64,000 nucleotides of DNA, taken from positions 124,001 through 188,000 of the forward strand of contig NZ_JAGGKG010000002.1 in the NCBI RefSeq assembly GCF_017873435.1, read 5' to 3'. This DNA comes from Paenibacillus turicensis (lineage in GTDB: Bacteria; Bacillota; Bacilli; Paenibacillales; Paenibacillaceae). The notes below the pieces were generated by a model, which was given only the letters and a program-made list of their open reading frames with translations, made no database searches and was not told the DNA's origin. Within the stretch, counting starts at the first letter, position 1. Every line of letters begins with the position of its first letter. This document shows, piece by piece, positions 43,389 through 52,486 of the stretch. The position numbers and the translations under genes were made by a program.

Positions 43389-44498
43389 TTAAATCGCAAC
43401 AATATTTCCTTCTAATTCACTACAAATCCGCTCAAATATAAATTCAGCATCAGGATCATTTAAAATATTAAATAAATGAAATTCCTTTGTTGAAATTGAA
43501 GGCAGCTGTTCTAGTACGTACTCACTAGTGAGGGACATATAATCTACAGATTGATCTACATTTTCTGGATTAAGCATATATCTTGTGTTAGCAATATTAA
43601 TATAGTCGGTTATACAATTAAAACGGTATTTACAGCATTTTCTAAATTCATTTAAAACTTCAACATTATAATAATTAAAATAGGTACTTAAAATTGTAAT
43701 ATCTGTTTTTACTGCATTAGAGATCATATAAGGAATTAGCCCAAAATGGTTTGTATTGTTGTTATTTATTGGAATAATCCCTCCAGGTGCTCCTATAATG
43801 ATCACATCAGGTTTCTCCGTAATTGCGATCTGCTGGACATAATGGTTGAAGGCAATAATTTTATCTTGAACAAAAATATCTTTCGCATATAGAAAGCCTG
43901 GCAAAGCTGAAAATCCAAATAATGGGCTGAAATTTTTAGTTCCTAGCTGACTAACCTTATAACCTTTCTTCAAAAAATAGTTTCTTGCACTTAGCTGTAA
44001 TTCAAATTTATTACAATTTTCACCCATACCTAACACTAGAAGGATTGGTATATCAATTTTAGCTAATTTTCCATCAGCTTGTTCATGTAACAATACTTCA
44101 AAATTCACCTTACGATCTGGATTAAGAACGGTGTAATTTAGTAATTCATTACGTTCAACTCCAAGAAGAAGTAGCTTCTCTTCGACTTGAGTCGTAATGA
44201 TAATTTCCTTATCATATCGTTTAACAATTCCAAATTTGGCAGGGTAAGTAGATAACAGTTTATCAGACAAGGGTTCTAAAAATAATACAGCATCACTATC
44301 TTTAATCCCTTCCTCAAAGGTGTCAGTCATTCCTATACCTACACTTACTCCACCATCAAAAAAACTAGCGTCTTGTCCATTGCCACCCCATCCCTTTGCT
44401 GTAATTATGGACGTTAATTCATACCCTTCCAACAGATGTTTATATCTAGCTATCGGACAGTTTTGTTTATGATAAGGATAAATTGCAAGCTTTTTCAT
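43389..44498 (-). CDS. peptide maturation system protein (TIGR04066-like)
   Basis: The product has 369 residues with no membrane segment. The N-terminus MKKLAIYPYHKQNCPIARY and internal blocks (ITAKGWGGNGQDAS, ILLVLGMGENCNKFELQLS, ADVIIIGAPGGIIPINN-like) are of a Rossmann-like type and match what I recall of TIGR04066 proteins, which occur only in peptide-modification cassettes. The biochemical role is not known. ATG 44498 follows the stop of the maturase gene directly (TAAATG), so translation is likely coupled. Confidence 0.75.
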   Translation of the reverse strand: MKKLAIYPYHKQNCPIARYKHLLEGYELTSIITAKGWGGNGQDASFFDGGVSVGIGMTDTFEEGIKDSDAVLFLEPLSDKLLSTYPAKFGIVKRYDKEIIITTQVEEKLLLLGVERNELLNYTVLNPDRKVNFEVLLHEQADGKLAKIDIPILLVLGMGENCNKFELQLSARNYFLKKGYKVSQLGTKNFSPLFGFSALPGFLYAKDIFVQDKIIAFNHYVQQIAITEKPDVIIIGAPGGIIPINNNNTNHFGLIPYMISNAVKTDITILSTYFNYYNVEVLNEFRKCCKYRFNCITDYINIANTRYMLNPENVDQSVDYMSLTSEYVLEQLPSISTKEFHLFNILNDPDAEFIFERICSELEGNIVAI

Positions 44499-45911
44499 TT
44501 ACGCCTCCTCCTCAAAATGGAATCCAAATTCTTTTAGCAAACACAAGTCCTGCATCGTATCTAGTACTTGTGCTCTACTATGATCACAGCCTTCAAGCTT
44601 TTTGGTGGAAGATAATGTTTTCAAATTATCTGCTGTTGCCGCACACATAGAGCAATGAAGTAATGCCCAACAATTTAAGCACTCATTTTCGGTCACTTGT
44701 CCTACATTTAATATTCGTTTTGCTTTCTCAATATCTACTCCTGTATCGACGTCCCCCATCTTCATTACACTAGATTGTTCACTTACTCGTTCACATGGGA
44801 ACAGCTCTCCATCACAGTTTACAAAAATTCGTTTTGCTCCAGGGATACAGGGCCCACCATGGTGGTATACCTCTGGAATATCATGTATACTCTCAAGTGT
44901 TTTATAGCTTTTTCGTAACCTTGCAATATCAGGATAAAACAATTTTGATACGTGCTTTTTTTCACTTTTCCCCACAAGACACAATAAAAGTTTAAAATAG
45001 CCATAACTACTTACAACATAGTATTTATCATTATATTTTTCTTGATCCTTCGTATAAAATTCAGAAACCGTATTGGTCATGACGTGTGCTTCATTCATTA
45101 TCTCATCTGTGTCGAAAAAGGTTTTCATACAACCATAATCACTTTGTGGTGTAATGACCGAATTAAAAAAAATATTTTTAATGTATTCAGGATACTTTGC
45201 TTTAATGTCTTTAATGTTGTCCATAATGAGTTCAAATGAACCTTTACCCGTCGTTGCGAATCGACGATGGACATCATGGGTTTCTTTGCCACCATCTAAG
45301 CTAATAATAAGTGTAAAATTATTTTCCATTAAGAACTTCACAGTTTCACCATTAATTAATGTTCCATTGGTTGTAATACTATACAGCACGTCTTTACCCT
45401 CTGCGTTTTCCTTAACATATTCTACACACTGCTTAATAAGATTAAGCTCTAGCAGTGGTTCCCCACCATAAAAACCAATCGTCACTTCCTCTAAATCTTT
45501 AGAATGGGATAATAGATAATCAATACCCTTTCGAGCAATATTAAAGCTCATTCTTTTTCCAGTATGCTGTCGATTAACATAATTTCCAGAATACACACAG
45601 TAACTACATCTTAAATTACAGTTTTGAGTTAGCTGGATCACCATTTGCTCCACACGATTTTCTAAATAATAAGGAAGATATTTTGTAGCGGGATGCTCAA
45701 TTTTTTTCAATCTATTTGGACATAGAAAATCTTTAGCCTGATACTTCATTAAAATATCCTTGGAAACACTTTCATCCCATTCGCTGCTCTCTAGGCTAAC
45801 ATAATCCTCTTTACTTATTCCTATTACCGCATTTTTATTTCTGTCATACACATAAAACCCGTTTGGCGTTGCAAAAGATTTATACACAATTTGTGGTTTC
45901 ACATTTTGCAT
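44499..45911 (-). CDS. radical SAM/SPASM peptide maturase (CcpM-like)
   Basis: The product has 470 residues. The radical SAM cluster is Cys98, Cys102 and Cys105 (CNLRCSYCVYSG); GFYGGEPLLE follows in the usual SAM region. The C-terminal SPASM/twitch part is Cys-rich: GPCIPGAKRIFVNCDGELFPC, then ECLNCWALLHCSMC, and a last Cys in LEGCDHSR. Such enzymes form thioether or other crosslinks in Cys-rich precursors; for this class (CcpM, TIGR04068) the product structure is not something I can state. ATG 45911 has GGAGGG upstream. It follows the exporter gene by six bases. Confidence 0.85.
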   Translation of the reverse strand: MQNVKPQIVYKSFATPNGFYVYDRNKNAVIGISKEDYVSLESSEWDESVSKDILMKYQAKDFLCPNRLKKIEHPATKYLPYYLENRVEQMVIQLTQNCNLRCSYCVYSGNYVNRQHTGKRMSFNIARKGIDYLLSHSKDLEEVTIGFYGGEPLLELNLIKQCVEYVKENAEGKDVLYSITTNGTLINGETVKFLMENNFTLIISLDGGKETHDVHRRFATTGKGSFELIMDNIKDIKAKYPEYIKNIFFNSVITPQSDYGCMKTFFDTDEIMNEAHVMTNTVSEFYTKDQEKYNDKYYVVSSYGYFKLLLCLVGKSEKKHVSKLFYPDIARLRKSYKTLESIHDIPEVYHHGGPCIPGAKRIFVNCDGELFPCERVSEQSSVMKMGDVDTGVDIEKAKRILNVGQVTENECLNCWALLHCSMCAATADNLKTLSSTKKLEGCDHSRAQVLDTMQDLCLLKEFGFHFEEEA

Positions 45912-45917
45912 TACTTA

Positions 45918-47642
45918 TTACCCTCCAATCCACTGTGCTTTATTCTCAACTACTTCTTCATATTTTCCTACTTGGATGACATCACCTTGCTCAATAACAA
46001 CAATTTTATCCATTGCTTTTAAAATTTCTGGTCGGTGTGTAATCATAAAGACGTAATCATAATCAGTGCATTTCGTAATAAACTGATTAAATAATTGTTC
46101 AGATTCAGCGTCATAACTAGCAGTGGCTTCGTCTAAAATTAATATTTTCCCCGTTTTAAGCATGACCCTAGCTAAACCCAACTTTTGTCTTTCTCCACCC
46201 GATAGTTTCGTTCCGTTATTACCAACGAGAGTATTCAACTGATCAGGGAAACGATTTGCAAATTGAAGTAAGTCGGCTATGATGACTTTATTATTAAAGG
46301 TTGTACAATCAAATTCGTCCAGATCAGATCCCATTATAATATTGTCTCTTAAGCTAGTATTAAATAGAAAAACATGCTGTAACATCACACTAAATTTCTG
46401 ACGATACTGGAAAAGGTCAAGTTGCTGTATATTAACCCCATCCATATAAATAGTTCCACTTGTGGGTTCATAAAACCGCAATAACAAATTGATTAATGAT
46501 GTTTTACCACTCCCATTTGATCCAATAAAGGCAATTTTCTCACCCTTAAAAAAATCTAGTGTTAAGTTCCGAAGAATAGGCTCTTCCTCATACGCTAAGC
46601 TTACATTTTCAAAATGGATATGCTTCGGCGTGGAAAATTCAGTGATTAGTTCATTGTTAACATTTTCACACTGCTCCTCCTCTATATTTAAAAAATCAAT
46701 ATAATTTTGTAACGAAGGTATAATATTTGCTAGCTGGTATTTAATATTAATTAGTAAAGTAACGGGTTCAATCACTAAGGAAGAATACATAATGAAGGCA
46801 AATAATCCGCCGATGGTAAGCTCGTTACCCATAATAAAATATAAACCTACAATGTATAGAAAATTAAAAACGATATTTTCTAACGTTAATCCTGAAAATT
46901 GATTTACTTCATCAAGCATCGCTCTTTCTGATTCTAGTTTGATTCGCTGATTTATGTAGCTCAGAAATTCCTTTTCCTTTTTGCGATATAGGCCCCATAG
47001 TTTGACTTCGTTAATTCCATTTAGGGTATCTCCGTACCAAAAAGAAAATTTTCGGTTTTGTTCTAATAGATGTTCAAACACTTTCTTTTTTAACATTGTG
47101 AGATAATTCACAATCATGAATTTTAAAGGAATCATCATTAAAATAATGATTGCTAACTTCCAATGAATAAGTGTTAAACCAATCACACCACCAATAACCT
47201 TAAATATTTGAATAACTAAAACTAAAAAATCACGATCCGCTATCTGTGCAATATTTTGCACATCATAACTGATACTGCTAATAATTTGAGAGAAGTTATT
47301 ATTTTTAAGATATTGCATTTTCGTTTTAATCGTGTGAGAAAAGGCGGAGACGGATAAGTCTCGATAAAGGCTATTTTGGATATGTGTGTGTATAAGTGAT
47401 TGTGAAGCACTTACTGCTTGTTCGATCAAAGTTAAAGAAATAATAGTCAAAATGTATTTAACTGTGTTATTCATATTACGCTTAATAAGCCCGTCGTCCA
47501 TTAAGTGTTGACTTAGGTTTGGCATTAAAATACTTATCGCAGTCACTACGATTGTACAAAATAAGGATATGATAATTGAAGATTTATATTTCTTTAATAG
47601 CAAATATATATTTTTAATTAGTTTATGGTTGTTATCTAGCAC
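45918..47642 (-). CDS. ABC exporter (membrane and ATPase domains fused)
   Basis: The product has 574 residues. Six membrane segments (about 15-300) are followed by the ATPase domain: Walker A IGSNGSGKTS, Q-loop, signature LSGGERQKL, Walker B KILILDEATAS and H-loop MITHRPE. It is a type I exporter half-transporter, probably a homodimer. No N-terminal C39 peptidase domain exists, so leader removal is done by another enzyme. First gene of the RiPP operon. Start GTG 47642, five bases behind GGAGG. Confidence 0.9.
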   Translation of the reverse strand: MLDNNHKLIKNIYLLLKKYKSSIIISLFCTIVVTAISILMPNLSQHLMDDGLIKRNMNNTVKYILTIISLTLIEQAVSASQSLIHTHIQNSLYRDLSVSAFSHTIKTKMQYLKNNNFSQIISSISYDVQNIAQIADRDFLVLVIQIFKVIGGVIGLTLIHWKLAIIILMMIPLKFMIVNYLTMLKKKVFEHLLEQNRKFSFWYGDTLNGINEVKLWGLYRKKEKEFLSYINQRIKLESERAMLDEVNQFSGLTLENIVFNFLYIVGLYFIMGNELTIGGLFAFIMYSSLVIEPVTLLINIKYQLANIIPSLQNYIDFLNIEEEQCENVNNELITEFSTPKHIHFENVSLAYEEEPILRNLTLDFFKGEKIAFIGSNGSGKTSLINLLLRFYEPTSGTIYMDGVNIQQLDLFQYRQKFSVMLQHVFLFNTSLRDNIIMGSDLDEFDCTTFNNKVIIADLLQFANRFPDQLNTLVGNNGTKLSGGERQKLGLARVMLKTGKILILDEATASYDAESEQLFNQFITKCTDYDYVFMITHRPEILKAMDKIVVIEQGDVIQVGKYEEVVENKAQWIGG

Positions 47643-47869
47643 AGGTGCCTCCTCTCTATCTCCAAGTTGCCCTTCGTTATATTACATTACGTCAAACTAC
47701 TAAAATCACACATAAAATAAAAAAACATTTCATTTTTCTTCTAATTGTGAATTATTTTGTAACATTAAGAATTTCTCTTGCACTTACAACATTTAACATT
47801 TATGTTCTTTAATATATGTTTCATTTAGTATAAAGAAGTATTTTGCTAATTTTGAGAGGTGGCTCTGTT

Positions 47870-48427
47870 ATGAAAAACAGTGAATGTGAGGATTTTTTTT
47901 ATGAAGAGCTGTGTAGTAAATACTATGAACCGATTCAATTTTATTGTCGAAGACTAGTGAAAAATCAAAACTCATTGAGGGATTTTATTGAGGAATGTAC
48001 GCAGGAAACGTTTTTAGAAGCAAAGAAAAAGATGCCACAGCTAAAATCCCACCCTAATATTGAAGGATGGCTGCATGTAACAGCCAGAAATCAAGTTAAC
48101 CTCGCCTTTCGAACATTGTATACCCAACGAAAATATGAAACCTACATAGACCTGAATCAATCCCAGAGAAGTTATATGTGTTGTGATTTGAATTTAGAAA
48201 AAATATTAGATGCTGATATTAACTATGAAAAAGTCAAAGAAGATCTTTTGAATCATTTAAGCGACACTGAATACAATTTGTATGAGGAATATTTCAATCA
48301 ACATTTAACGGTTTCCGAATTAGCAGCTAAATACGTAATATCTGAAAGCGCAGTTACAACCCGAATATTTCGAACTAGAAAAAAAATTAAAGCGATCATT
48401 CACCAATATTTTCATGAGCACGATTGA
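47870..48427 (+). CDS. sigma-70 family (ECF-type) sigma factor, divergent from the RiPP operon
   Basis: The product has 185 residues. Region 2 is at residues 15-90 (YYEPIQFYCRRLVKNQNSLRDF, then ECTQETFLEAKK, and LKSHPNIEGWLHVTARNQ); region 4 follows (VSELAAKYVISESAVTTRIFRTRKKI, about 145-175). It lacks a recognisable anti-sigma gene next to it. Its gene is back-to-back with the operon's first gene (227-base gap), which suggests control of the operon. ATG 47870 follows GAGAGGTGG. Confidence 0.8.
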   Translation: MKNSECEDFFYEELCSKYYEPIQFYCRRLVKNQNSLRDFIEECTQETFLEAKKKMPQLKSHPNIEGWLHVTARNQVNLAFRTLYTQRKYETYIDLNQSQRSYMCCDLNLEKILDADINYEKVKEDLLNHLSDTEYNLYEEYFNQHLTVSELAAKYVISESAVTTRIFRTRKKIKAIIHQYFHEHD

Positions 48428-48449
48428 TACTTAAAATTGATATAAACAA

Positions 48450-48478
48450 TAAAAAACCATCTTTTTGATGGTTTTTTA
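48450..48478. terminator. bidirectional terminator
   Basis: AAAAAACCATC, loop, GATGGTTTTTT, placed between the sigma factor gene and the convergent small gene. Confidence 0.9.
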
Positions 48479-48488
48479 TTTCATATCA

Positions 48489-48830
48489 TTAATAATTAAT
48501 TATATGAATAATATTAGAGATCACCTTTTCTGCTGGTATCCATCCTATTTCTTTACTTTCTTGACAACATACAAGTAGCCAACTATATGACACCTGAAGC
48601 ACCTCTAATACCTCTCCACCCTTTACTACGAGTTCAGTCGGATTATAATCATATAAAAGCTCATGATTAGCGACATAATAGTCAGGGACATAAGTAGATA
48701 CCCCGTTTATTTTACAGCTACTCCAATGCTTAAAATATTGGCATGGCACTAGTTCTGTAATCTGACTTCCCTTGGCAAAGGTCTCAAATTGACCTTCTCC
48801 ATCATGCTGCTCAATCACTTGTACTAGCAT
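48489..48830 (-). CDS. small SH3-like protein, function unknown
   Basis: The product has 113 residues, soluble, beta-rich. Two SH3-like segments can be seen: FAKGSQITELVPCQYFKHW and GGEVLEVLQVSYSWLLVC with ESKEIGWIPAEKV. The second is like a bacterial SH3 (SH3_3-type) repeat with its ending Trp-Ile-Pro. No signal peptide. ATG 48830 follows AAGGAGGAG. It lies between the sigma factor and tyrS and may be a stand-alone gene. No function assigned. Confidence 0.65.
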   Translation of the reverse strand: MLVQVIEQHDGEGQFETFAKGSQITELVPCQYFKHWSSCKINGVSTYVPDYYVANHELLYDYNPTELVVKGGEVLEVLQVSYSWLLVCCQESKEIGWIPAEKVISNIIHIINY

Positions 48831-48869
48831 AGTTTCTCCTCCTTCAAGTTGTGAAAAGTGCCAAGTTAT

Positions 48870-48915
48870 AAAAACTGCGCCCTAGCTTCTACTGTGGAGT
48901 AAAATTAGGACGCAG
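48870..48915 (-). terminator. terminator of tyrS
   Basis: CTGCGTCCTA and TAGGGCGCAG pair around a 21-base loop, followed by five T on the minus strand. Confidence 0.8.
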
Positions 48916-48944
48916 CTTGCAACACAATGTATTAATTTTAAAGC

Positions 48945-50207
48945 TTAACCTAACTTCACTAAGCTATAGTTTTTCTTGCCCTTACGGATAATAATAAACT
49001 TACCCCCGATTGCTAGATCTGCGGTGACATTAAACTCAAGATCATTAACCTTGTCCCCATTTAAGGAGATGGCGCCCTTTGTAATGTCCTCACGTGCCTG
49101 ACGCTTGGAAGGCTCAATACCTAGATCCACTAGCCATTCCACGATATTTTTTGTTTCCTTATCCGCTGTGAAGGTAGGCATTTCTTTGAAGCCTTCCTCG
49201 ATTTCTTCAGCGTTTAAGGAAGAAATATCTCCACTGAACAATGCCGCTGTAATGCGTTTGGCTTGAGCAAGAAGCTCTTCACCATGTACAAAACGTGTTA
49301 CTTGTTCTGCCAAGGTGATTTGTGCTTCACGTTTGTGTGGCTCACTTTCTACCTTTTCAGCTAGTACATTAATTTCTTCTTGGCTCAAGAAGGTAAAGTA
49401 TTTTAAGTATTTAATGACATCGCGATCATCTGTATTTGCCCAGAATTGGTAAAATTCATATGGCGTTGTTTTTTTAGGATCAAGCCAAATGGAATTACCA
49501 TCAGCAGTTTTGCCGAATTTAGTTCCGTCTGCTCTAAGCATAAGTGGAATGGTAAGACCAAATACTTTAGCTTCATTTCCTTCTTTTTTGCGAATTAAAT
49601 CTAGCCCACTTGTAATGTTACCCCACTGATCAGAGCCACCAATTTGTAATTGCACATCCTCATTTTTGTACAAATGTAAGTAGTCGATAGATTGTAAAAT
49701 TTGATATGCGAATTCAGTGAATGAAATACCACTATCCAGACGACTAGCTACAACATCTTTAGCAAGCATCGTATTAATGCTGAAGTTTTTACCATAGTCA
49801 CGCAGAAACTCAATAATATTAATTTGGTGTGTCCAATCGTAATTGTTCACCATACGGACTTGGTTATCGCCATCTGTTACAAATAATTTTTTCATTTGGT
49901 TCGTTAGAGCGTCTACATTATCCTGCACTTGCTCCAGCGTTTGTAGGGAACGCTCAGAATTACGCCCACTTGGATCACCAATTGTACCTGTTGCCCCGCC
50001 GATCAGAATCACAGGACGATGCCCTGCAAGCTGGAAACGCTTGAGGATAAGAAACGGAATTAAATGTCCTATATGCATGCTGTCCCCTGTTGGATCTACT
50101 CCACAATATAATGAAATGGACTTCGTTTGTGTTAATTCCTTAAGTCCCTCTGCATCTGTCTGTTGATTAATCGCGCCACGCCATTGTAATTCATCAATAA
50201 TATTCAC
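48945..50207 (-). CDS. tyrS: tyrosyl-tRNA synthetase
   Basis: The product has 420 residues. Class I motifs are HIGHLIPF (HIGH) and the KMSKS-like TKFGKTADG; GVDPTGDSMHIGH, the tyrosine pocket YQILQSIDYLHL and the C-terminal S4 RNA-binding domain (ISLNGDKVND) are typical. It charges tRNA-Tyr in the cytosol. The true start is GTG 50207 (VNIIDELQW), nine bases after GAAAGGG; a longer frame extends into the leader RNA. A T-box leader upstream controls it by uncharged tRNA-Tyr. Confidence 0.95.
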   Translation of the reverse strand: MNIIDELQWRGAINQQTDAEGLKELTQTKSISLYCGVDPTGDSMHIGHLIPFLILKRFQLAGHRPVILIGGATGTIGDPSGRNSERSLQTLEQVQDNVDALTNQMKKLFVTDGDNQVRMVNNYDWTHQINIIEFLRDYGKNFSINTMLAKDVVASRLDSGISFTEFAYQILQSIDYLHLYKNEDVQLQIGGSDQWGNITSGLDLIRKKEGNEAKVFGLTIPLMLRADGTKFGKTADGNSIWLDPKKTTPYEFYQFWANTDDRDVIKYLKYFTFLSQEEINVLAEKVESEPHKREAQITLAEQVTRFVHGEELLAQAKRITAALFSGDISSLNAEEIEEGFKEMPTFTADKETKNIVEWLVDLGIEPSKRQAREDITKGAISLNGDKVNDLEFNVTADLAIGGKFIIIRKGKKNYSLVKLG

Positions 50208-50224
50208 TTCATTCAACCCTTTCA

Positions 50225-50520
50225 AGATAAGTAAATTAAAAACAAAAAAACGCCCACTATGGCAAAAAGACCATAGGGACGATTGTATATACCGTGTTAC
50301 CACCCAAATTGCATGAATAAGAAATTAACGTGCACATTAAAGTCATCATTCAAGCCACTTTACAGCGAAATATCGTTCGCTTACTTCCGCTTGGCATTAC
50401 CCAAGATACTCCAGAGTGTAATTCGCTATCTGTGCATGTATCAGGTTCCATCACCCCTGACTTTCTGTAACAGAGACATAGAAAGCTACTAGCTCCTTCA
50501 ACGTATATAATCCTATTTAC
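50225..50520 (-). promoter_or_regulatory. T-box leader of tyrS with terminator
   Basis: Minus strand: the T-box core TGGGTGGTAACACGGT lies at 50291-50306. A terminator follows at 50244-50283 (CGTCCCTATGG, CCATAGTGGGCG, seven T), and a Stem I region with GGGGTGATGGAACCTG-type AG-bulge features lies upstream at about 50400-50520. The specifier is probably TAC (GAATTACAC), which codes for Tyr. Binding of uncharged tRNA-Tyr should allow read-through into tyrS. Confidence 0.9.
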
Positions 50521-50623
50521 ATTTGAATTACAGTCAGTATAGCTAACTCAAAAATTAATGTCAACCCATCATCCATATTTAAAAATGATAAAAGTACAGT
50601 TTTAAGATGAATATAATTTATAA

Positions 50624-50651
50624 AGTTAACATAATATTATTTATGTAAATA
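50624..50651 (+). repeat. dif-like 28-mer, site C
   Basis: AGTTAACATAA-TATTAT-TTATGTAAATA. It shares the arm length, spacer length and TTATGTAAA right arm with sites A and B. The left arm is the near complement of that arm. Confidence 0.4.
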
Positions 50652-50811
50652 TTAACTTCTCTTTTTTCTTATTATAAAGTTAGATAAAACATTGTATGTT
50701 GATTTATGTAGTATGAACTAGGTTCATTTTTTGATTTTCTCTTATGAATTTTTCATATAGTGTATCTTTCACTTAATACCTTAAAATCGCAGTATAGCGA
50801 GTATCCATGTT

Positions 50812-50839
50812 AGTTAACATAATAATATTTATGTCACTT
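50812..50839 (+). repeat. dif-like 28-mer, site D
   Basis: AGTTAACATAA-TAATAT-TTATGTCACTT. Its left arm is identical to site C, which is 188 bases away in the same orientation; the right arm is divergent in its last five bases. No coding frame lies between C and D. Confidence 0.4.
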
Positions 50840-50853
50840 GTAGTAATGTTAAA

Positions 50854-50893
50854 TAAAAAAAGCAGATCACCCCATTAACTAGGGTGCCTGCTT
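50854..50893 (-). terminator. terminator of the HTH/TPR regulator gene
   Basis: GAAGCAGGCACCC and GGGTGATCTGCTT form the stem on the minus strand, with a T tract after it. The stop codon of the regulator is just upstream. Confidence 0.75.
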
Positions 50894-50896
50894 CAT

Positions 50897-52324
50897 TTAA
50901 ACCGACATCATCATTTGCCAAAAGAAATTATATGAAAAGGACTTCTCCTCATTGGTTTCATTTAAAATATTTTGACAGAGTTCCTCATAACAATGTTGTT
51001 GCCTAGCCGTTGCGTAAGTCCGATATTTTTCAAATAAAGTCATGGAATTTATAAATATACGATTATTTTTCATTCCCCTAGCGTATTGTAGACTTGTTAA
51101 TGTGTGCTCGATTCCTTGGTCTTCCTTCCCACGTTGAAAGCAGTAAATGGCATATTGATAATGAAATTGCACATATTGCTGACACAAAAGCAGTTCTTTT
51201 TGAACGCTGTAATAAATAATTTCATTATTAAAGGTATGGATTTGCTTTGTGAATTGTTTTATGACATCATCAATACAATAGTGATACTCATTGGCAGAGG
51301 TAAGTAATGTAATGAGTCCTTCAATAATTTCCTCTGGGTGGTCTTTTAGAAAGGCTATATACTTTGGTATTCCACTCCAATCCCCACTTTTTATATTTAA
51401 ACACATCATATTTCCTTCTGCCATAACTGCAAATCGTTGTGCAGCAAGCTCCTCTTCTTGATCTTTTGGTGCTAACCAGCTAAGATCGCTATACTTCATA
51501 ATCCACTGCTTGGCTTCACTATACATGCCCCGCATTTCATAACATATTCCTTTTATTAGCAAAGCCTGACCATAATAAACAACTAAAGGTCGTAATGTCT
51601 TAACGGTATGCCTTCGCCAATAATTACGCTTTTTTTTATAGACATGATAAGCTATACTAGATAGCTCATCAGCATAAAGTTCAGCGGATTCGTATCTTTC
51701 TTGTGCAATAAAATTTTGGGATAATAAGAGTAGTCCTTCTAATGCGTATTCTGTAGGTAGGCTATTTCTGAATGGAATAAAACGCAGTGCACTTGGAGCA
51801 TGTCCAAACTGTTTGCTACACGCCTGCTGAAATATACGAAACTGACACATGGAAATCATTTCTCTACTCATAACCAAAGAGGCATATCCTTCATCTGTAT
51901 TTGCTTTAAGTAATAAGTCATATACAATTTCTGCAGATGAAAATATACCAATAGAGTATAGATATTCTGCTAAATGGAATAAACGAATACTAGCATTTTT
52001 TATTCTGTAACAGTGTTTCACTCCACTTATTAAATGCTCATTTAATGCATTTTTGGCACAATGAATCAAGTATCGGGACGTTTTGGGCCAAGCAAATTTG
52101 AGCTTACGTAGTTGTGTTTCGTATAGGACATATAAATCACCAGTCTGCATTCCCATTGCTGTAGTTAAGTGGTCTAATTCAATCATATTGGGCAATCTAC
52201 CATATAAAATAGACTGTAAAGAAATAGAAGAAAGATTACTTTGCTGAGCAAGCACCCTGATCGTCAAGTGATGTCTTTGCATATGACTTTTTATAAGGTC
52301 TGCTATCTTCTTTTCTTGCCTCAA
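50897..52324 (-). CDS. HTH/TPR-type regulator of the large bacillal DNA-binding family
   Basis: The product has 475 residues. A helix-turn-helix is at about 20-70 (LTIRVLAQQSNLSSISLQSIL), followed by a long all-helical, TPR-like region up to the end. Segments such as RPLVVYYGQALLIKGICYEMRG match a regulator family with many paralogues in Brevibacillus and relatives, as I remember it. RRNPP-type receptors have a similar layout (helix-turn-helix plus TPR) and bind short peptides, so peptide sensing is possible. Start TTG 52324, five bases after GGAGGTGA. The terminator is well placed. Confidence 0.65.
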   Translation of the reverse strand: MRQEKKIADLIKSHMQRHHLTIRVLAQQSNLSSISLQSILYGRLPNMIELDHLTTAMGMQTGDLYVLYETQLRKLKFAWPKTSRYLIHCAKNALNEHLISGVKHCYRIKNASIRLFHLAEYLYSIGIFSSAEIVYDLLLKANTDEGYASLVMSREMISMCQFRIFQQACSKQFGHAPSALRFIPFRNSLPTEYALEGLLLLSQNFIAQERYESAELYADELSSIAYHVYKKKRNYWRRHTVKTLRPLVVYYGQALLIKGICYEMRGMYSEAKQWIMKYSDLSWLAPKDQEEELAAQRFAVMAEGNMMCLNIKSGDWSGIPKYIAFLKDHPEEIIEGLITLLTSANEYHYCIDDVIKQFTKQIHTFNNEIIYYSVQKELLLCQQYVQFHYQYAIYCFQRGKEDQGIEHTLTSLQYARGMKNNRIFINSMTLFEKYRTYATARQQHCYEELCQNILNETNEEKSFSYNFFWQMMMSV

Positions 52325-52486
52325 TATACTCACCTCCAGCAAGGAATATAACAACCATTTAATACAATTAAAACCAATAAAGTAAATTCAATCATTATTT
52401 TATCACTATTAACTCATAAGTTCAACTTGAATTTATGAGTATGTTAAGCGATTCCAATGGTTGCTACAATTATGTAGGTGATGCAA

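Noticed and set aside
49843-50166. Antisense reading frame of 107 codons opposite tyrS
   Set aside because: It lies fully inside tyrS, has no ribosome binding site and no recognisable protein pattern.
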